From Ectocarpus siliculosus (Eukaryota > Sar > Phaeophyceae > Ectocarpales > Ectocarpaceae): a stretch of DNA of 20,130 nt. The position numbers and the translations under genes were made by a program. The notes under the pieces were generated by a model. It did no database searches, had not been told where the DNA came from, and was given only the letters and a program-made list of their open reading frames with translations. Positions 9,364-19,214 of the stretch are shown here, one piece after another. The DNA lies in contig FN648471.1 of the NCBI GenBank assembly GCA_000310025.1, forward strand, positions 185,459 to 205,588, written 5' to 3'. Within the stretch, counting starts at the first letter, position 1, and every line of letters begins with the position of its first letter.

Positions 9364-10984
9364 GTTCGTTCGAGAAGTGGTGTGGGGATTCACTTAGCTC
9401 GGCCCTGGTTAGCATCCGATGCTAGGTTTCGTTAGGATTACTGAAAGTAAGTGTAATTTTCTTTGTAGTTGTCAAAGAGGGTGGCTATGCGTGTCGATGT
9501 ACTTTCGCTGGAACAGGATTTGGTTGGTTGAGTCCTGGTGCGCGCGTCGAATCATACAGACGAAGTATATCTCAACGTACAAGTTTGTTGTCTCTGACTG
9601 TCAGCCGCTTTTCCCGAATTGTAATGGCCTACAACTTTCTTTTCGTTTTCTGGTCCTCTGACAGACTGGAGAGCATATCATTTTCCAGAGTGTGGCTCAT
9701 CCCACCCCTTGTGATCAAGCTTGCTGTGCAACTCGTATGGTGTCGAAACATTTGCACCCGTCTCAGTATTCTCGCTTGGTTGTGTTTGGAGTACTGGTCA
9801 TATCGGTGGAATCAGCCCAAAGGCGACACAAAAAAACACATCGATCGACAACGCACTAGTTTTTCCTCGGGGTAACACGCTGAGATTCCGGTGTGATTGC
9901 TATTGTCGCTGCTGAACCTCTTTTTAGTGGGCGTGCCCATGCGAGTGTTCAATGCGTTGGTGTGTCGTGCACCGGGTTTAGCATAGATGTCCATATGTTC
10001 TGATCTGATTGGAAGTGTCCATCACATCGTCCGAATTACGTAGACTAATGTCAAATCACCGAGTTTACCCACCACGTCGATTGCAACGTGTAGATAAGGC
10101 TTTGCAATTCACCGACACGAGACAGAGAGGTGAAAACCTAAAGAACAGAATCAATTTCCTATGTATTGGATTTTGGACAAGGCAACAAACAGTTGTAGAC
10201 TTCCTACGTGTGAAGCAAGTCATAAGAGAAAAAAGGTCGTTGCTTGTTCATGCGACACGCCTGACCAATCATTCCTGTTCGAAACCGCATGTAACTCAGG
10301 GTTTACTGATTCAGTATTGCACTTCGTGCACTATCCTAGGTTTGCGCCGAAACGAGAACGTTCCTCTGCCAGGTAAGACGTCGTACCTACGACGCCCCCC
10401 CCCCCCCTTGGGCATATCACGGGCGACATATAGTACATTTTATGCCGTTTGCCACGGCGGCTCGACGGCCAACCTCACACCTACAAGGTAGGCACGAGGT
10501 TTTCGGTGGAAGAGGCTTCCGTGTACACACTGCCTGTAAACCTACCGTGGAACACCAAGAGGTCAGAGCCAGGGTGGCATTGTTCCTTCGGCGTCATACT
10601 CTGTTGGCGTTAGAATACTTCGCCACGACAGCCGTGTGGTTCCGACTTGCCGCGCGGGGGGTTGTTCTGTCGTGGTTTTGGAGTCTTCGATTATTTGTCT
10701 GTGTTTGTATTTGGTACAATCTCAGCGATGTGGGCGCTGTTGTGTTTGCCTTCATAAATTATACTAGAAGGTGTCAAGGTCAATAGATGGCCGAAAAAGG
10801 TACAGCTTCCTAACAACATGAGAAAACGAGCCAGACACAGAATATACTTTTCCGCTCTCGCAAGCACAGAACCAAAGAAAATATGAAAACATGTAGCATG
10901 GTGCGAACCAGGAGACCGAGCGAGATCTGGACTCCATCTCTACGGCTCACAGTCTGAACATTAAAACCTGAACGGAGAGCCTAC
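9364..10984. other. No recognisable gene
   Basis: Nothing recognisable was found on either strand. A short inverted repeat TAGCATC-C-GATGCTA spans 9410-9424, and a C-run lies near 10396-10408. A plus-strand frame of 160 codons at 10009-10491 has no domain. Confidence 0.45.
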
Positions 10985-11300
10985 CATACAAAAGATATGG
11001 CGCTGGCGGCGCGGAGACCACGCCATGCATCCGTAGAGTAGCGGCATCCATCGCCTCCGCATTCGGTAGTCCAACCTTGATTAAGCCTCCACGATACTGT
11101 CTGACGGTTGAAGAGCTGCTGTGAGGCCCGTATTGTGCACGCCCTCGCTGCAATGCTCCAGCGGTTGATCCCCTGCATAAGCTCGCCACATTTGATGCGG
11201 CCTCCCAAGTATCCGAACTCGGCGGTCTGAGCGTACTTTGCTCCGGTGCTGCTTCGATGACCAGTGGTGGTGGGGAGGTTCGTGGTTGCACGTATGCCGC
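10985..11300 (-). pseudogene. LINE reverse transcriptase fragment (C-terminal side)
   Basis: On the minus strand one frame reads KYAQTAEFGYLGGRI, then SIAARACTIRASQQLFNRQT. After a frameshift it gives LLYGCMAWSPRRQ. These correspond to the region after the catalytic core in non-LTR retrotransposon ORF2 proteins (EF-x-YLGG followed by LLYGC-x-TW). Just upstream in a third frame, PPPLVIEAA also fits this family. The same segments recur, diverged, in the neighbouring copy at 11760-13390. The piece has frameshifts, lacks the rest of ORF2 and cannot make a working protein. Confidence 0.75.
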
Positions 11301-11759
11301 CTCTCCGGTTCGACTGCCGAATGTGGGGGATAGCCCATGCTACTGTAGGTCCTCGCCGGCCAGGCTCACCCGCGCTGTTCGCAGACACGCATGCAAATCG
11401 GAAAACCACAACCAGCCATAAACAACAAATACAAAACACATCACACCGGGAGGGGTCGATAGGAACAAGGGTGTTTGCAACTACATTTTAAGATGGTGTT
11501 CCTGCTCCATCACATTCAAAGCGGCACATACCTCGCTATTCGTTCTGCCATCTCCATTCTGCCCTCGTCAGTTGTTGTCGTGTCCTCGAATTGGATCTTT
11601 GTACGCTCTTCCCCTCTCACCCCCCACTCCCCCCTCGTTGGCTGTCGTTTTGGTCTGGCTCCTTTTCTGTTCCGCTTATGCGCACAGAGTCGACTGGCGC
11701 TCTCTTCGCCCTTCGGCCAGGCGACGAAGAATCTCCTCAGCACCCCGAAGAACCCGCCG
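11301..11759. other. Interval between LINE remnants
   Basis: No independent gene is recognised. The right part (about 11516-11759), read on the minus strand, gives basic sequence (CAHKRNRKGARPKRQP) and may be the C-terminal end or 3' UTR of the LINE remnant that starts at 11760. Plus-strand open frames here are shadows. Confidence 0.4.
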
Positions 11760-13390
11760 CCTACCATGGTATCCCCCTTTCCACCTCCGCGGCGAGAGTC
11801 CGGATGGCACGAGGGACCCCGAACGTTCTCCCGTCGCCGTCGGGGGATTCGTCTATGGCGCCGAATGCTTGGAAGCCGTCCTTCAGGCCTTTCAGACAAT
11901 TCTGCTCTGGCACCCCTTGCTGCCTAAATCCTCCCCTCCCCACGAGTTTCTCACACATCATTCGCGTCGGGAGTCGCCCGTCCGGTTGTCTGGCCAAGGC
12001 TCCTGCAATCAGCCGTTTCCATTGTCGGCGACCATTATAAGGGTTGCACATAGGAGCGCTGCCGATATTTCCCCGCGTGCGGCGGTACCCGACAGCCCGT
12101 ACAAGGACCCGGGGGGGTATCTCCTCAGAAGTTGGTAGTGGTCACGGCACGGGGCCCACGTCACGCATCCGTACCAGTAGGATCTTCATCGCCCCCACGA
12201 CTTCGAGAAGCCAGACCTAAAATCCCCACGGTGCTGCATGCCTGTGGAAGAGCTCCGCCGGGGAGTACCTCCGGATGAACACCCACGCGGCTTTGCTCCG
12301 GTAGCTGATGACCCGTCCGAGCTCACCACCTTCTCCGACACGGCCACCCTGGTATCGGAACTCGGTGGTTGGGCGTATTCAAAAAACCTATCACTTGAAA
12401 TCGGCATCCTCTTCGTCGTGGAGAAACCGAGCTTTGAAAATCGGTCCCAGGGGGTGCGGTATCTATGCAACCTACGGTGACCCTAACGCCAAGCCCACAC
12501 GAAACGTACGTGCTAGGTTGGCGCTGGGTGGCTAAGTTCTAGGTTGATGTGCCGGTGGCGAAGTTCTTGGTTGAAGTGCCCACGGTGGGTACTTCGTGTG
12601 CTGTTCATGGGCTGCCCAGGGGCCCACCCACGGGCAGCTCAGCTCATGGGCAGCCCATGCCTATGGGTGCCCCATGGGTGGCTTAGCAGAACAGCCAGTA
12701 GTGTGGGAGACTGGGAGTGGCGCGCTGCTGCTTCTCCGGCGCCCGCATCAGGAGAGTACCTCTGTCTTCTTCTCCGACGCTGTCAGGCCAAAGGCTCCAA
12801 CGCCTTCGACGATGATGATGGCCATCATCATCACCAGCCCTTCGGATGATCTCGATACAAAGCCACCGTCGTCGGCACACAGTGTTCCCCAAACCGCCCT
12901 GTACTTGTCCCAGCGGTGTCGCTACCCTCGCTCTCGTCCCAGGCTATTTCTCGAGGTATGCGAGGTCCATGACGATGGTGTTGTCCTCGTCGAATCGCAC
13001 AGAGCGATCTTGATCACCGCCCCGCACAAAACGTTAGACAGTAGCGGAGACAAACACATCCTTGTTTGACCTCGAACCAGTCCACGAACGAGCTTCCGGC
13101 TACCCACGCGTAGTACATGCCATCGAGGAATTGGCGGATATGTACATAACTGTGACTATTTCCTCCGGGACCCTAGCTCGAGCCAGTGCTTGCTCTTGGT
13201 CGGCCGAGTCGAAGGTCTTCTTCTGGAAATCGACGAAGCCCATGTACTACGGCTTTAACAAGTGGATCGGCCCGACTTGTTGTAGATAAAGCACCTTGCT
13301 TGATGGTGGTGTCTTTCCAAACCTGTGGGACCTCCCCTCCGTTCCACACGTAGACGAGGATGGCACGAAAGCGCTTCATGAAAATAGACC
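11760..13390 (-). pseudogene. LINE (non-LTR retrotransposon) ORF2 remnant, reverse transcriptase
   Basis: Read on the minus strand from right to left, fragments in several frames follow the usual order of a LINE reverse transcriptase. WNGGEVPQVWKDTTIK lies near 13340. VDFQKKTFDSADQE and the partner segment LVRGQTRMCLSPLLSNV lie near 13230-13010. The catalytic CADD (for YADD) has its two Asp codons at 12868-12873, followed by GAFGLTASEKKTEV. TTEFRYQGGRVGEGGEL lies near 12360, YGCVTWAP near 12140, and the C-terminal block DGRLPTRMMCEKLVG near 11970. The finger region between TTIK and VDFQ is mostly missing (about 60 residues expected). Stops and frameshifts are scattered throughout. No endonuclease domain was recognised to the right. 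The enzyme would copy its RNA at a nicked chromosomal site; this copy is dead. Confidence 0.85.
12383..12694. other. Insertion inside the LINE remnant, hairpin-rich
   Basis: In the second LINE copy (11000-11300) the segment before KYAQT follows PPPLVIEAA directly. In this copy about 310 bp separate the equivalent points. The extra DNA has an imperfect tandem (AGTTCTAGGTTGATGTG then AGTTCTTGGTTGAAGTG, 12535-12580). It also has a GC-rich part with arms such as GGGCAGCCCAT and ATGGGTGCCC (12648-12672). No target duplication or coding sequence is clear. It could be a small non-autonomous element or a filler insertion. Edges are approximate. Confidence 0.5.
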
Positions 13391-14036
13391 AGTCTGCGCT
13401 GTCGATGCGAAGTGTTTCTCTCTACAGGAAGGTTGTCATGGTCAAGCACTTTTCTTTCAGCTGTGCATCCCTCGTGCCTCCCTTCTACTGCGTCTCCTCC
13501 GCGTTGGTACCGACCCCAGGTGCACCGAACCTCCGGTGAATCTTGCCGTCGGTCGTCGTTTCGCCACCTCGACAATGGATGATGGGTTTTCGCAGTACCT
13601 CTTCTGAAAAATCCAGGAAACGCCTGCATATCTCAGTTTTCCAAAGTCTAACTCCAGTACGAAACTACCATCGCATTTAACCGTCCACCGTGGTCGCTTT
13701 GTGTACAATGTTAGTGTCTGGGATTGTAGCCCTTGTGGTACACAGCAGACTAGCGGTCCGCGATTTCCAAACGATCCTTCTATCATCGAGATCGGTGAGC
13801 TGCAAGCAGCATTTTGTAAGGTGCTGTGCGATCCGATATTGAAACGATTCAAGCACACAGTAAATAAATAAATGCGAAACAGCGCCTACGTGAGTGTGTG
13901 AGTTGCATCGAGATGAACATGTCCAACGTGTGGCAACCCTGACACGGCCGCAAGCTTCGGCGTAGCTCTTCCCTGACATGTCATACTCGTCGCCGTAGTC
14001 GATTTGAATGCCTGGGGTCATGCATACAGCCGTGGG
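13391..14036. other. No recognisable gene
   Basis: Minus-strand frames are open for over 100 codons (13457-13858, 13677-14021) but no domain is recognised. Part of 13391-13640 may be the worn linker upstream of the LINE reverse transcriptase. Confidence 0.4.
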
Positions 14037-14166
14037 CCCGGTTTAGTGGTCCATAGTGTCACGAAACTTTATAACCGCTAGTCAGGGCATCGCCGCTAAA
14101 TCTCTTTAACGGTTATGAACAGCTAAACCGGGAGGCTCAATAGCGGTGATGAACCGCTAAACCGGG
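14037..14166. mobile_element. 130-bp MITE-like element with 14-bp inverted ends
   Basis: CCCGGTTTAGTGGT (14037-14050) and ACCGCTAAACCGGG (14153-14166) are inverted repeats matching at 13 of 14 positions. A further CTAAACCGGG lies at about 14123-14132, and several short AACCGCTA / TAGCGGT variants lie inside. There is no coding capacity. The pattern suits a miniature inverted-repeat element mobilised in trans, or a folded repeat. No clear target-site duplication was seen. Confidence 0.6.
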
Positions 14167-14369
14167 AAAAGCCCATTTTTGCCCAACAAGAGCAGCGTCG
14201 AAAGTTAATTATGATTAGGGCCTGCATGTGTCTCATTACAGCAGTCATACGAAGGTGCAGGTGAAGAAGTATCGACCATTTTGATGACAACACAGCAAGC
14301 ATATTATTAGTGCATTATGGATATTTTGTAATACCCTGGCACGGTGGTGTAGATGCTGTGTCGTCGACG

Positions 14370-14969
14370 TTAGTCGAGGTGATGACACGTGCGAGAGGGT
14401 AGCCTGGGAGATGAGAGTCCTTCCACGAAGTGAAGGAGGTGTTGAGATATTGGAACACTGGCGGTTAGGTGGCCAACACAATCCAGAAGGATCACACGAG
14501 AGAGTGAGCTACTCAAAATCGTCAGTGTACGTTGGTCACGGCCCCTCTTGATTTCCATGCCCAAGACGAGCGTCACCTCGCCCATGTCTGTCATCTTGAA
14601 TGTTTGTTTTAACTTGTTCTTGATCATCAAGATGACGTTGGAGTTGTTTCCGGCTAAAAGAAGATCGTCGACGTAGAGCGTCAAGTAGACTTGAACATCG
14701 TCGTGGTCGTACAGGTAGACGCAAGTGTCAGACTTGAGCGGAACGAAACCCATCTCAACAAGGAAAGGGGGTTTGGGCCAGCCCGTAGAGTCTCTTCTGT
14801 AGCTGCATCACTAGATCACCTCCATCCTTGTCCTTGACCTCGAAGCCAAGTGGCTGTTCGACGAACACGTTCTCCAGGATATCTGCGTAAAGGAAGGCGG
14901 TGGACACGTCCATTTGATTCAACTCCAGGTTGAATTGCACCGCTATATATGCACGCTAACATCCGAATG
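14370..14969 (-). pseudogene. Copia reverse transcriptase, C-terminal part
   Basis: NLELNQMDVSTAFLYAD, ENVFVEQPLGFEV and QKRLYGLAQTP give the middle of the copia reverse transcriptase. About 20 expected residues are then missing and the frame changes to GFVPLKSDTCVYLYDHDD, followed by the catalytic YVDDLLLAG (around 14650-14675) and MTDMGEVTLVLGMEIKRG. Beyond about 14500 the family resemblance fades across frameshifts. RNase H is not found. Confidence 0.9.
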
Positions 14970-14977
14970 CTCTGTGT

Positions 14978-15807
14978 TGAATTTGAGTGTTCAGGACACC
15001 ACTGTAAAAATCACGAACTGTTCTGACTCTGCATTTCTATTGCGATTTCGTAGCGCAGTAATTTACCTTTTCCCGATTTCTACACTTCGCTCAAGTAGTA
15101 GAAATGCGGCATACTTCGGTATTACTGATAGTACTTGCACACACCACAAGACTGGTTGTCATAAGGAGCGTTCACAACCGTCTACCATGCATGTTTCAGA
15201 CCGCATAACGGTTCTTTGCGTGTTCTTCAAAGCATGCGGGGTTTTTTTGTACGAAGGCAAATTTCCCGAAAATTCTAGGAACGTAGGAACGGTTCCCGCA
15301 ATGGTTCCGGAGTAGTGCAGTACGGAGAATGGTACAGGTACCAGGAATGGTATTTAAGTTGCTGGAACGTTTCCGGACTAGTCTTTGAGTTCTTTTTGCA
15401 TCTACGTCCCGGAGATATTAGATGATGGCAGACAGAGCGCGCACCCGCCTACCGGGTTGACTCTGTTTCCTGCCCCAACAACCAAAATATTAAAATAAAT
15501 TATACCATATTTTTCTCAACCTGACTGACACATCAAGTCGGTCACGCAGACTAGCCGCTGCAGTGCTCACTCTGCACACTCGTCACACTACGGTGACATT
15601 GTTATTTTTCTTGTTCGTGTACGCATCTCTTGTTTTTCTGATCGCTGACTGTGGTGAACAGCAGCAGCAGCAGTACACCTGCTACCAGACAGACTAGTTT
15701 TCAGCGTGCGGAGACAACACAATTTTGCATTGTAGTGCTTGGGAATTGTCCACGACCGTCGCGTCTCGACAGACCCTTGACCTCTGATATCATATCAGAT
15801 TCGCACA
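14978..15807. mobile_element. 830-bp insertion flanked by an 8-bp direct repeat
   Basis: CTCTGTGT occurs at 14970-14977 and again at 15808-15815. With one copy plus the intervening 830 bp left out, the interrupted copia frame reads on across the join (QSIRML on one side, NLELNQMDV shortly after), so this is a true insertion with an 8-bp target duplication. The insert begins TG and ends CA, as LTRs do, but LTR duplications are usually 4-6 bp, and 8 bp is typical of hAT or P-type DNA transposons. No clear terminal inverted repeat and no coding sequence were seen. Inside are AT-rich parts (about 15480-15515) and repeated GGAAC/GGTTCC motifs (15280-15375). Confidence 0.8.
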
Positions 15808-15815
15808 CTCTGTGT

Positions 15816-16110
15816 AACCTGCACACTGGAGCGTAGGTGCTGCCGCAGTCCAGTCCAGGCACTTGGGTTCTAGCCTTGCGCCACTAGACGCCCCTTGAAG
15901 GAGCCGTGTGCCTTACGCTTAAACACCCATTTGGACTTAATCCGCTCCCTCCCTGGGGGAACTGCCGTGCGTGGGACGAGCTTGTAAACTTGACATTCCT
16001 TGAGACTCGCGATCAATCGTTCTGCAGCTGCGTTCCACTGCGCTCCGTCAGACATTGCCCTTGCCTCTTGGATCGTTCGTGGAACATCCGGTTGGGATGC
16101 CCCCACAGCG
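15816..16110 (-). pseudogene. Copia reverse transcriptase, N-terminal part
   Basis: ASQPDVPRTIQEARAMSDG, QWNAAAERLIASL and RIKSKWVFKRKAHGSFKG, then RLVAQG, match the start of the copia reverse transcriptase (RVT_2). After a stop and small frame changes, QVPGLDCG, TYAPVCRL and the start of a QSIR motif follow. The sequence is then cut by the insertion and resumes at 14969. Confidence 0.88.
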
Positions 16111-16657
16111 GACGCGTATTCCGTGAAACCAAAGGAGCCGTCCCTATGGGCGACGTCAGGGAACTCCCTTTCGCGGTAAATGTGTAGGAGATACGACGGA
16201 GCTCGCGGATGGTCTTTGCGTTAGGCATGCGCGAACTCGACCCCATGACAGCAGGTGCCGACGTGGACCCTCGTCCACCACGAGGACCACTTCCACTCGC
16301 CGAGCCGCGACCTCCACGCGGCGTGATGCCTCCCCGCGCAGATCCTCCTCGCGAAGATCCACCACGAGCACCTCGGCCACCACGAGACAAACCGCGCCCA
16401 CGCGCAGATCCACCCGCGGCACAGCGCTAGACGGAGCAGGACCAGAAGGCGATGAACCTAGCGGCGCAGGACCAGGTGACGAACCGGGAGGAGACTCACC
16501 GTCATCCGTTTCAGGGGGGCTTACTCCCCCAGGAGAGGCAGGGCTACCTCCCGCAGGTGTACCACCAGAAGTTTTAGGCGTGTCGTCGGTGGGAGGAGGT
16601 CCTGCAGGACTAACCCCAAGGTCACGGTTGGTTGTCTCACGGATTTGCTCGAGAAGC
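16111..16657 (-). pseudogene. Copia linker, Pro/Ser and RGG-rich
   Basis: Between integrase and reverse transcriptase, one frame is rich in Pro, Ser, Gly and Asp (SPAGPPPTDDTPKTSGG). After a frameshift near 16420 the next is an RGG-repeat region (RGGRGARGGSSRGGSARGG), leading into a block with RELRRISYTFTAKG. A frameshift near 16180 is needed to reach PDVAHRDGSFGFTEYAS. RGG repeats can bind RNA; in copia elements this linker is highly variable. Confidence 0.75.
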
Positions 16658-17560
16658 TCAATCACAGGTACCAGTATGTCCCAACGTCATGATCAGGAGA
16701 GAGCGAACCAACTGAGTGGTTGAAAGTGCAGTTTCGCACGTCTCTCTTACCATGTCGTCGTGGTTGTCGTACGTGAACTCCCCGTCGTCGAAGCCACCCT
16801 CATCCAACGCAGGCGCAACAAGATTGACAACATTTCGACTCACCCGTACACGTCGCGTCTCAGAGTTGTTTATCCCGTACGCCTTGCTGTCCATGCTCTA
16901 TCCGACAAGGCGTCCTTCCCAAGCACGGTGCTCCAGCTTCCTGCTGTGGGTCTCTTCGTGCACGAACGCCCTTGATCCTATCACCCGAAGGTGACCAAGG
17001 CAGGCATCCTTACCGTAGAGCGCCTTGTACGGCATCCCGTTTTGCAGGGCTGCATGAGGAACCCGGTTGCTCAGGTAGACTGCCGTCCGGATCAGCTCCC
17101 CCCGAAGGAAGTTCGGTAGAGTTGAGCCAGCGAGCAGACAGCGCACGATGTTCAAAATCGTCCGACCCGCACGCTCGTTCGCTCCGATCTGCTGAGGGGT
17201 GTTTGGAGAGGCGAACTCCAGCTTGATGCCGATGTCTTGACAGTACTGACGGAATTCCACACTCGTGAATTATGTGCCCTGATCCCCGCGGAGGCGATGA
17301 ATGCGTTCGCCGGTAGGACCCACTGTTCCTTTGTTGAACAATGCGAGGGAGTCTACAGAACAGGTCTTGTCCTTCATGAGTACTATCTCCGCTCACTTGG
17401 TCTGCTGGTCCACGAACTTGGTGGCGTACTTGAATCCGCCCAACGCTGTAGGTGTCAAGGGGCCAAGGGTGTCGACGGAAACGTCCTGGAAGGGGCGCAA
17501 GACGCCGTAGGTGGCCTGCTTTGGGTGAGGTTGTTGTGCGCTCTTTCCGAGCGGGCAGAC
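16658..17560 (-). pseudogene. Copia integrase core, three premature stops
   Basis: All pieces are in one frame: VSVDTLGPLTP (first Asp), LRGDQGT (second Asp), then SPNTPQQIGANERAGRT (Glu), with exactly 35 residues between the second Asp and the Glu. The TGA at 17393 stands where Trp is usual (TK-W-AEI), the TAA at 17270 lies inside the DQGT-x-F motif, and the TAG at 16898 lies in the G-x-SMDSKAYGI motif where Tyr is usual. The tail ends with NNSETRRVRVSRNV, as in other copia integrases. Each stop is a simple base change, pointing to slow decay. Confidence 0.9.
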
Positions 17561-17579
17561 ACTACAGTTCTTCACGTCT

Positions 17580-18124
17580 CCAGTATAGTCGACGCCGTTG
17601 ACCGGTTCTTTCCTTAGAACGTCCAAGCTCTTGCCGTTGATGTGCCCCATGCACCGGTGCCAGAGACCAGCGGACTCCACCTTCAAGGCGAGGGCATCAG
17701 GGTCGTCTCCGAGGACCGTCGGGCCCCCAGGTTCACCCCCTAGCTTCACCTCGATGGAGTAGGCGCATTTTCCGGTCGTGGCGTCCACCCCGAGGGTGTG
17801 CAACGGGAAAACCACGTCCCCCGACTCCAACCTGGGGTTGTCCTTCCGGAAGATGATGCGAAAGGAGACGTGCCAGTGGTTCCCATTGTCGTCGGTGACG
17901 GCGCCGAAGATAGTCCCCGTCGCAACGCCTTTGAGGACATGCTGGCCCGCGGCGACGATCGTGTGTTGGACCCGAACGTGCTCAACGTCGCGCATGTGAA
18001 CCCACAATCCTGGTGTAAGCGCAGGGTCGAGGTAGTTGTCTGTCGTTCCACTGTCCACAACCATCCGGATGGACGATCCGTCGGAGCGAAAAGGAGCAAG
18101 CGACAACTCTGCATGAGTCGCCAT
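17580..18124 (-). pseudogene. Copia protease and GAG-pre-integrase region
   Basis: The frame runs open from the Met codon at 18124 (MATHAELSLAPF) through VVDSGTTDNYLDP, with the aspartic protease motif DSG (codons within 18041-18055). It then continues to LWHRCMGHINGKSL and NCSVCPLGKS. The H-x4-H and C-x2-C pairs form the zinc-binding N-terminal domain of the integrase. The frame stays open back to 18274 but shows no gag features there. Protease cleaves the polyprotein in copia elements. Confidence 0.85.
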
Positions 18125-18135
18125 GAGCGCACCGA

Positions 18136-19214
18136 AGAAACATACTATAATACAATGCGATGCAAGCATCCGTTCGTGTGTCGTGCGGCTGCCACATGTG
18201 TCGACGACAGGTACACGCAGAGCTCTCGCGATGTTGTCGTTACCGCGCAGGAGGACCCCTCGGAGACCTTCCACATGGTGCTACGACGACAGCACTACTG
18301 TACATACATGTCGTAGGAGAGTGGAGTTGTGCTGTCACGGCATCTTCCACGCACTCTCCTACCGGTGCTTGCGTCGATTGGAGTCTTCTAGGCCGAAAGA
18401 CAAGAGTGGGTTGCGTTCCCAGATTGGTTGTGGAAGCAAACCTGCCTGCAACAACAGAGGACGCGGCGTTCTGTATTTATTACATGGTCTCCCTTCGGGA
18501 AGTGGGTGTCTACCCTCCCTCAGGTGACGCAAGACCACATGAGCATTGCCCGAAGAAGGACTGTGTGTCTAACAACGCTTGGATTTCCGCACAAAACATC
18601 GCGCACGTTGTAATTCTACATTGGAGCCAGCTCGAGCGGACAATATTTTGGCAGCGAAAAGTCAGACTTCCTGTTCTGGACGGCCGTGTGCACCGGTTCT
18701 AAATAGTGCGATGATGGACACTTGTGACCGCGAGGCCAAGTGATCGGAGTACAATAGGGCGATGATGGACTCTTGTGGCGCAAGGCACGAGAGTCCGGAG
18801 CACATGTATCCCGATGATAGCCACTTGGGCATTTAAGCACAAGCGTCTGGAGGGGGGTTTGCGAAGGATAGATATGACCGTCCTTCGCAGTAATCATGGA
18901 ATCAACGGCGCAATTGCCATTGGCCAACCAATCCCGCGCAATGATGAAATGGTTCCTCCGATGAGGGCTAGCGCCTAGCTCTCAGTGACCTTTGTGTCCG
19001 GAAACTGAGCACGAAATATTTGTGAACGAACCCGACCTGAACGCTATTGACCTGATATCACAACTGTGAGTCATGACCACGCCTGCATGAATGCATGCCT
19101 GACCGGATGATGGAGTATCGCTGCTTGCTCGCTTGTGTTGATGATGGAACTGTTGGAGTAATTGCGGTACAAGAACGACTCTATTCTACTGCATGGGTTT
19201 ATGCGGTATTGTGA
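18136..19214. other. No recognisable gene between the two copia elements
   Basis: No product is recognised. Plus-strand frames of up to 180 codons (18160-18702) lack any domain. No LTR-like or gag sequence was recognised, though both neighbouring copia elements should have had gag and an LTR on this side. Confidence 0.5.
18703..18835. repeat. 51-bp tandem repeat, about 2.5 copies
   Basis: GCGATGATGGAC recurs at 18708 and 18760, and a third partial copy starts CCGATGATAGCCACTTG near 18811. Spacing is 51-52 bp. The copies share GGACACTTGTG/GGACTCTTGTG and a CGGAGTAC/CGGAGCAC segment. Divergence is moderate. Confidence 0.7.

Larger units (their letters stand above)
14370..18135 (-). pseudogene. 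Ty1/copia retrotransposon pol remnant
   Basis: Read on the minus strand from right to left, the domain order is protease, GAG-pre-integrase zinc finger, integrase core, linker, reverse transcriptase. This order, with integrase before reverse transcriptase, defines copia rather than gypsy elements. Lesions: in-frame TGA (17393-17395), TAA (17270-17272) and TAG (16898-16900); frameshifts near 16420 and 16180 and around 14500; a stop after LVAQG near 15865; an 830-bp insertion (14978-15807); and a frame-breaking deletion near 14775. No gag CCHC knuckle, RNase H domain or LTR was recognised at the ends, so both ends appear truncated. The element is nonfunctional. Confidence 0.93.

Noticed and set aside
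11475-12138. Plus-strand frames of 150-188 residues
   Set aside because: They lie opposite the LINE C-terminal region, whose minus-strand reading carries recognisable motifs.
15651-15836. Small plus-strand protein with a Ser run
   Set aside because: A short chance frame over the right end of the 830-bp insertion and the copia remnant.
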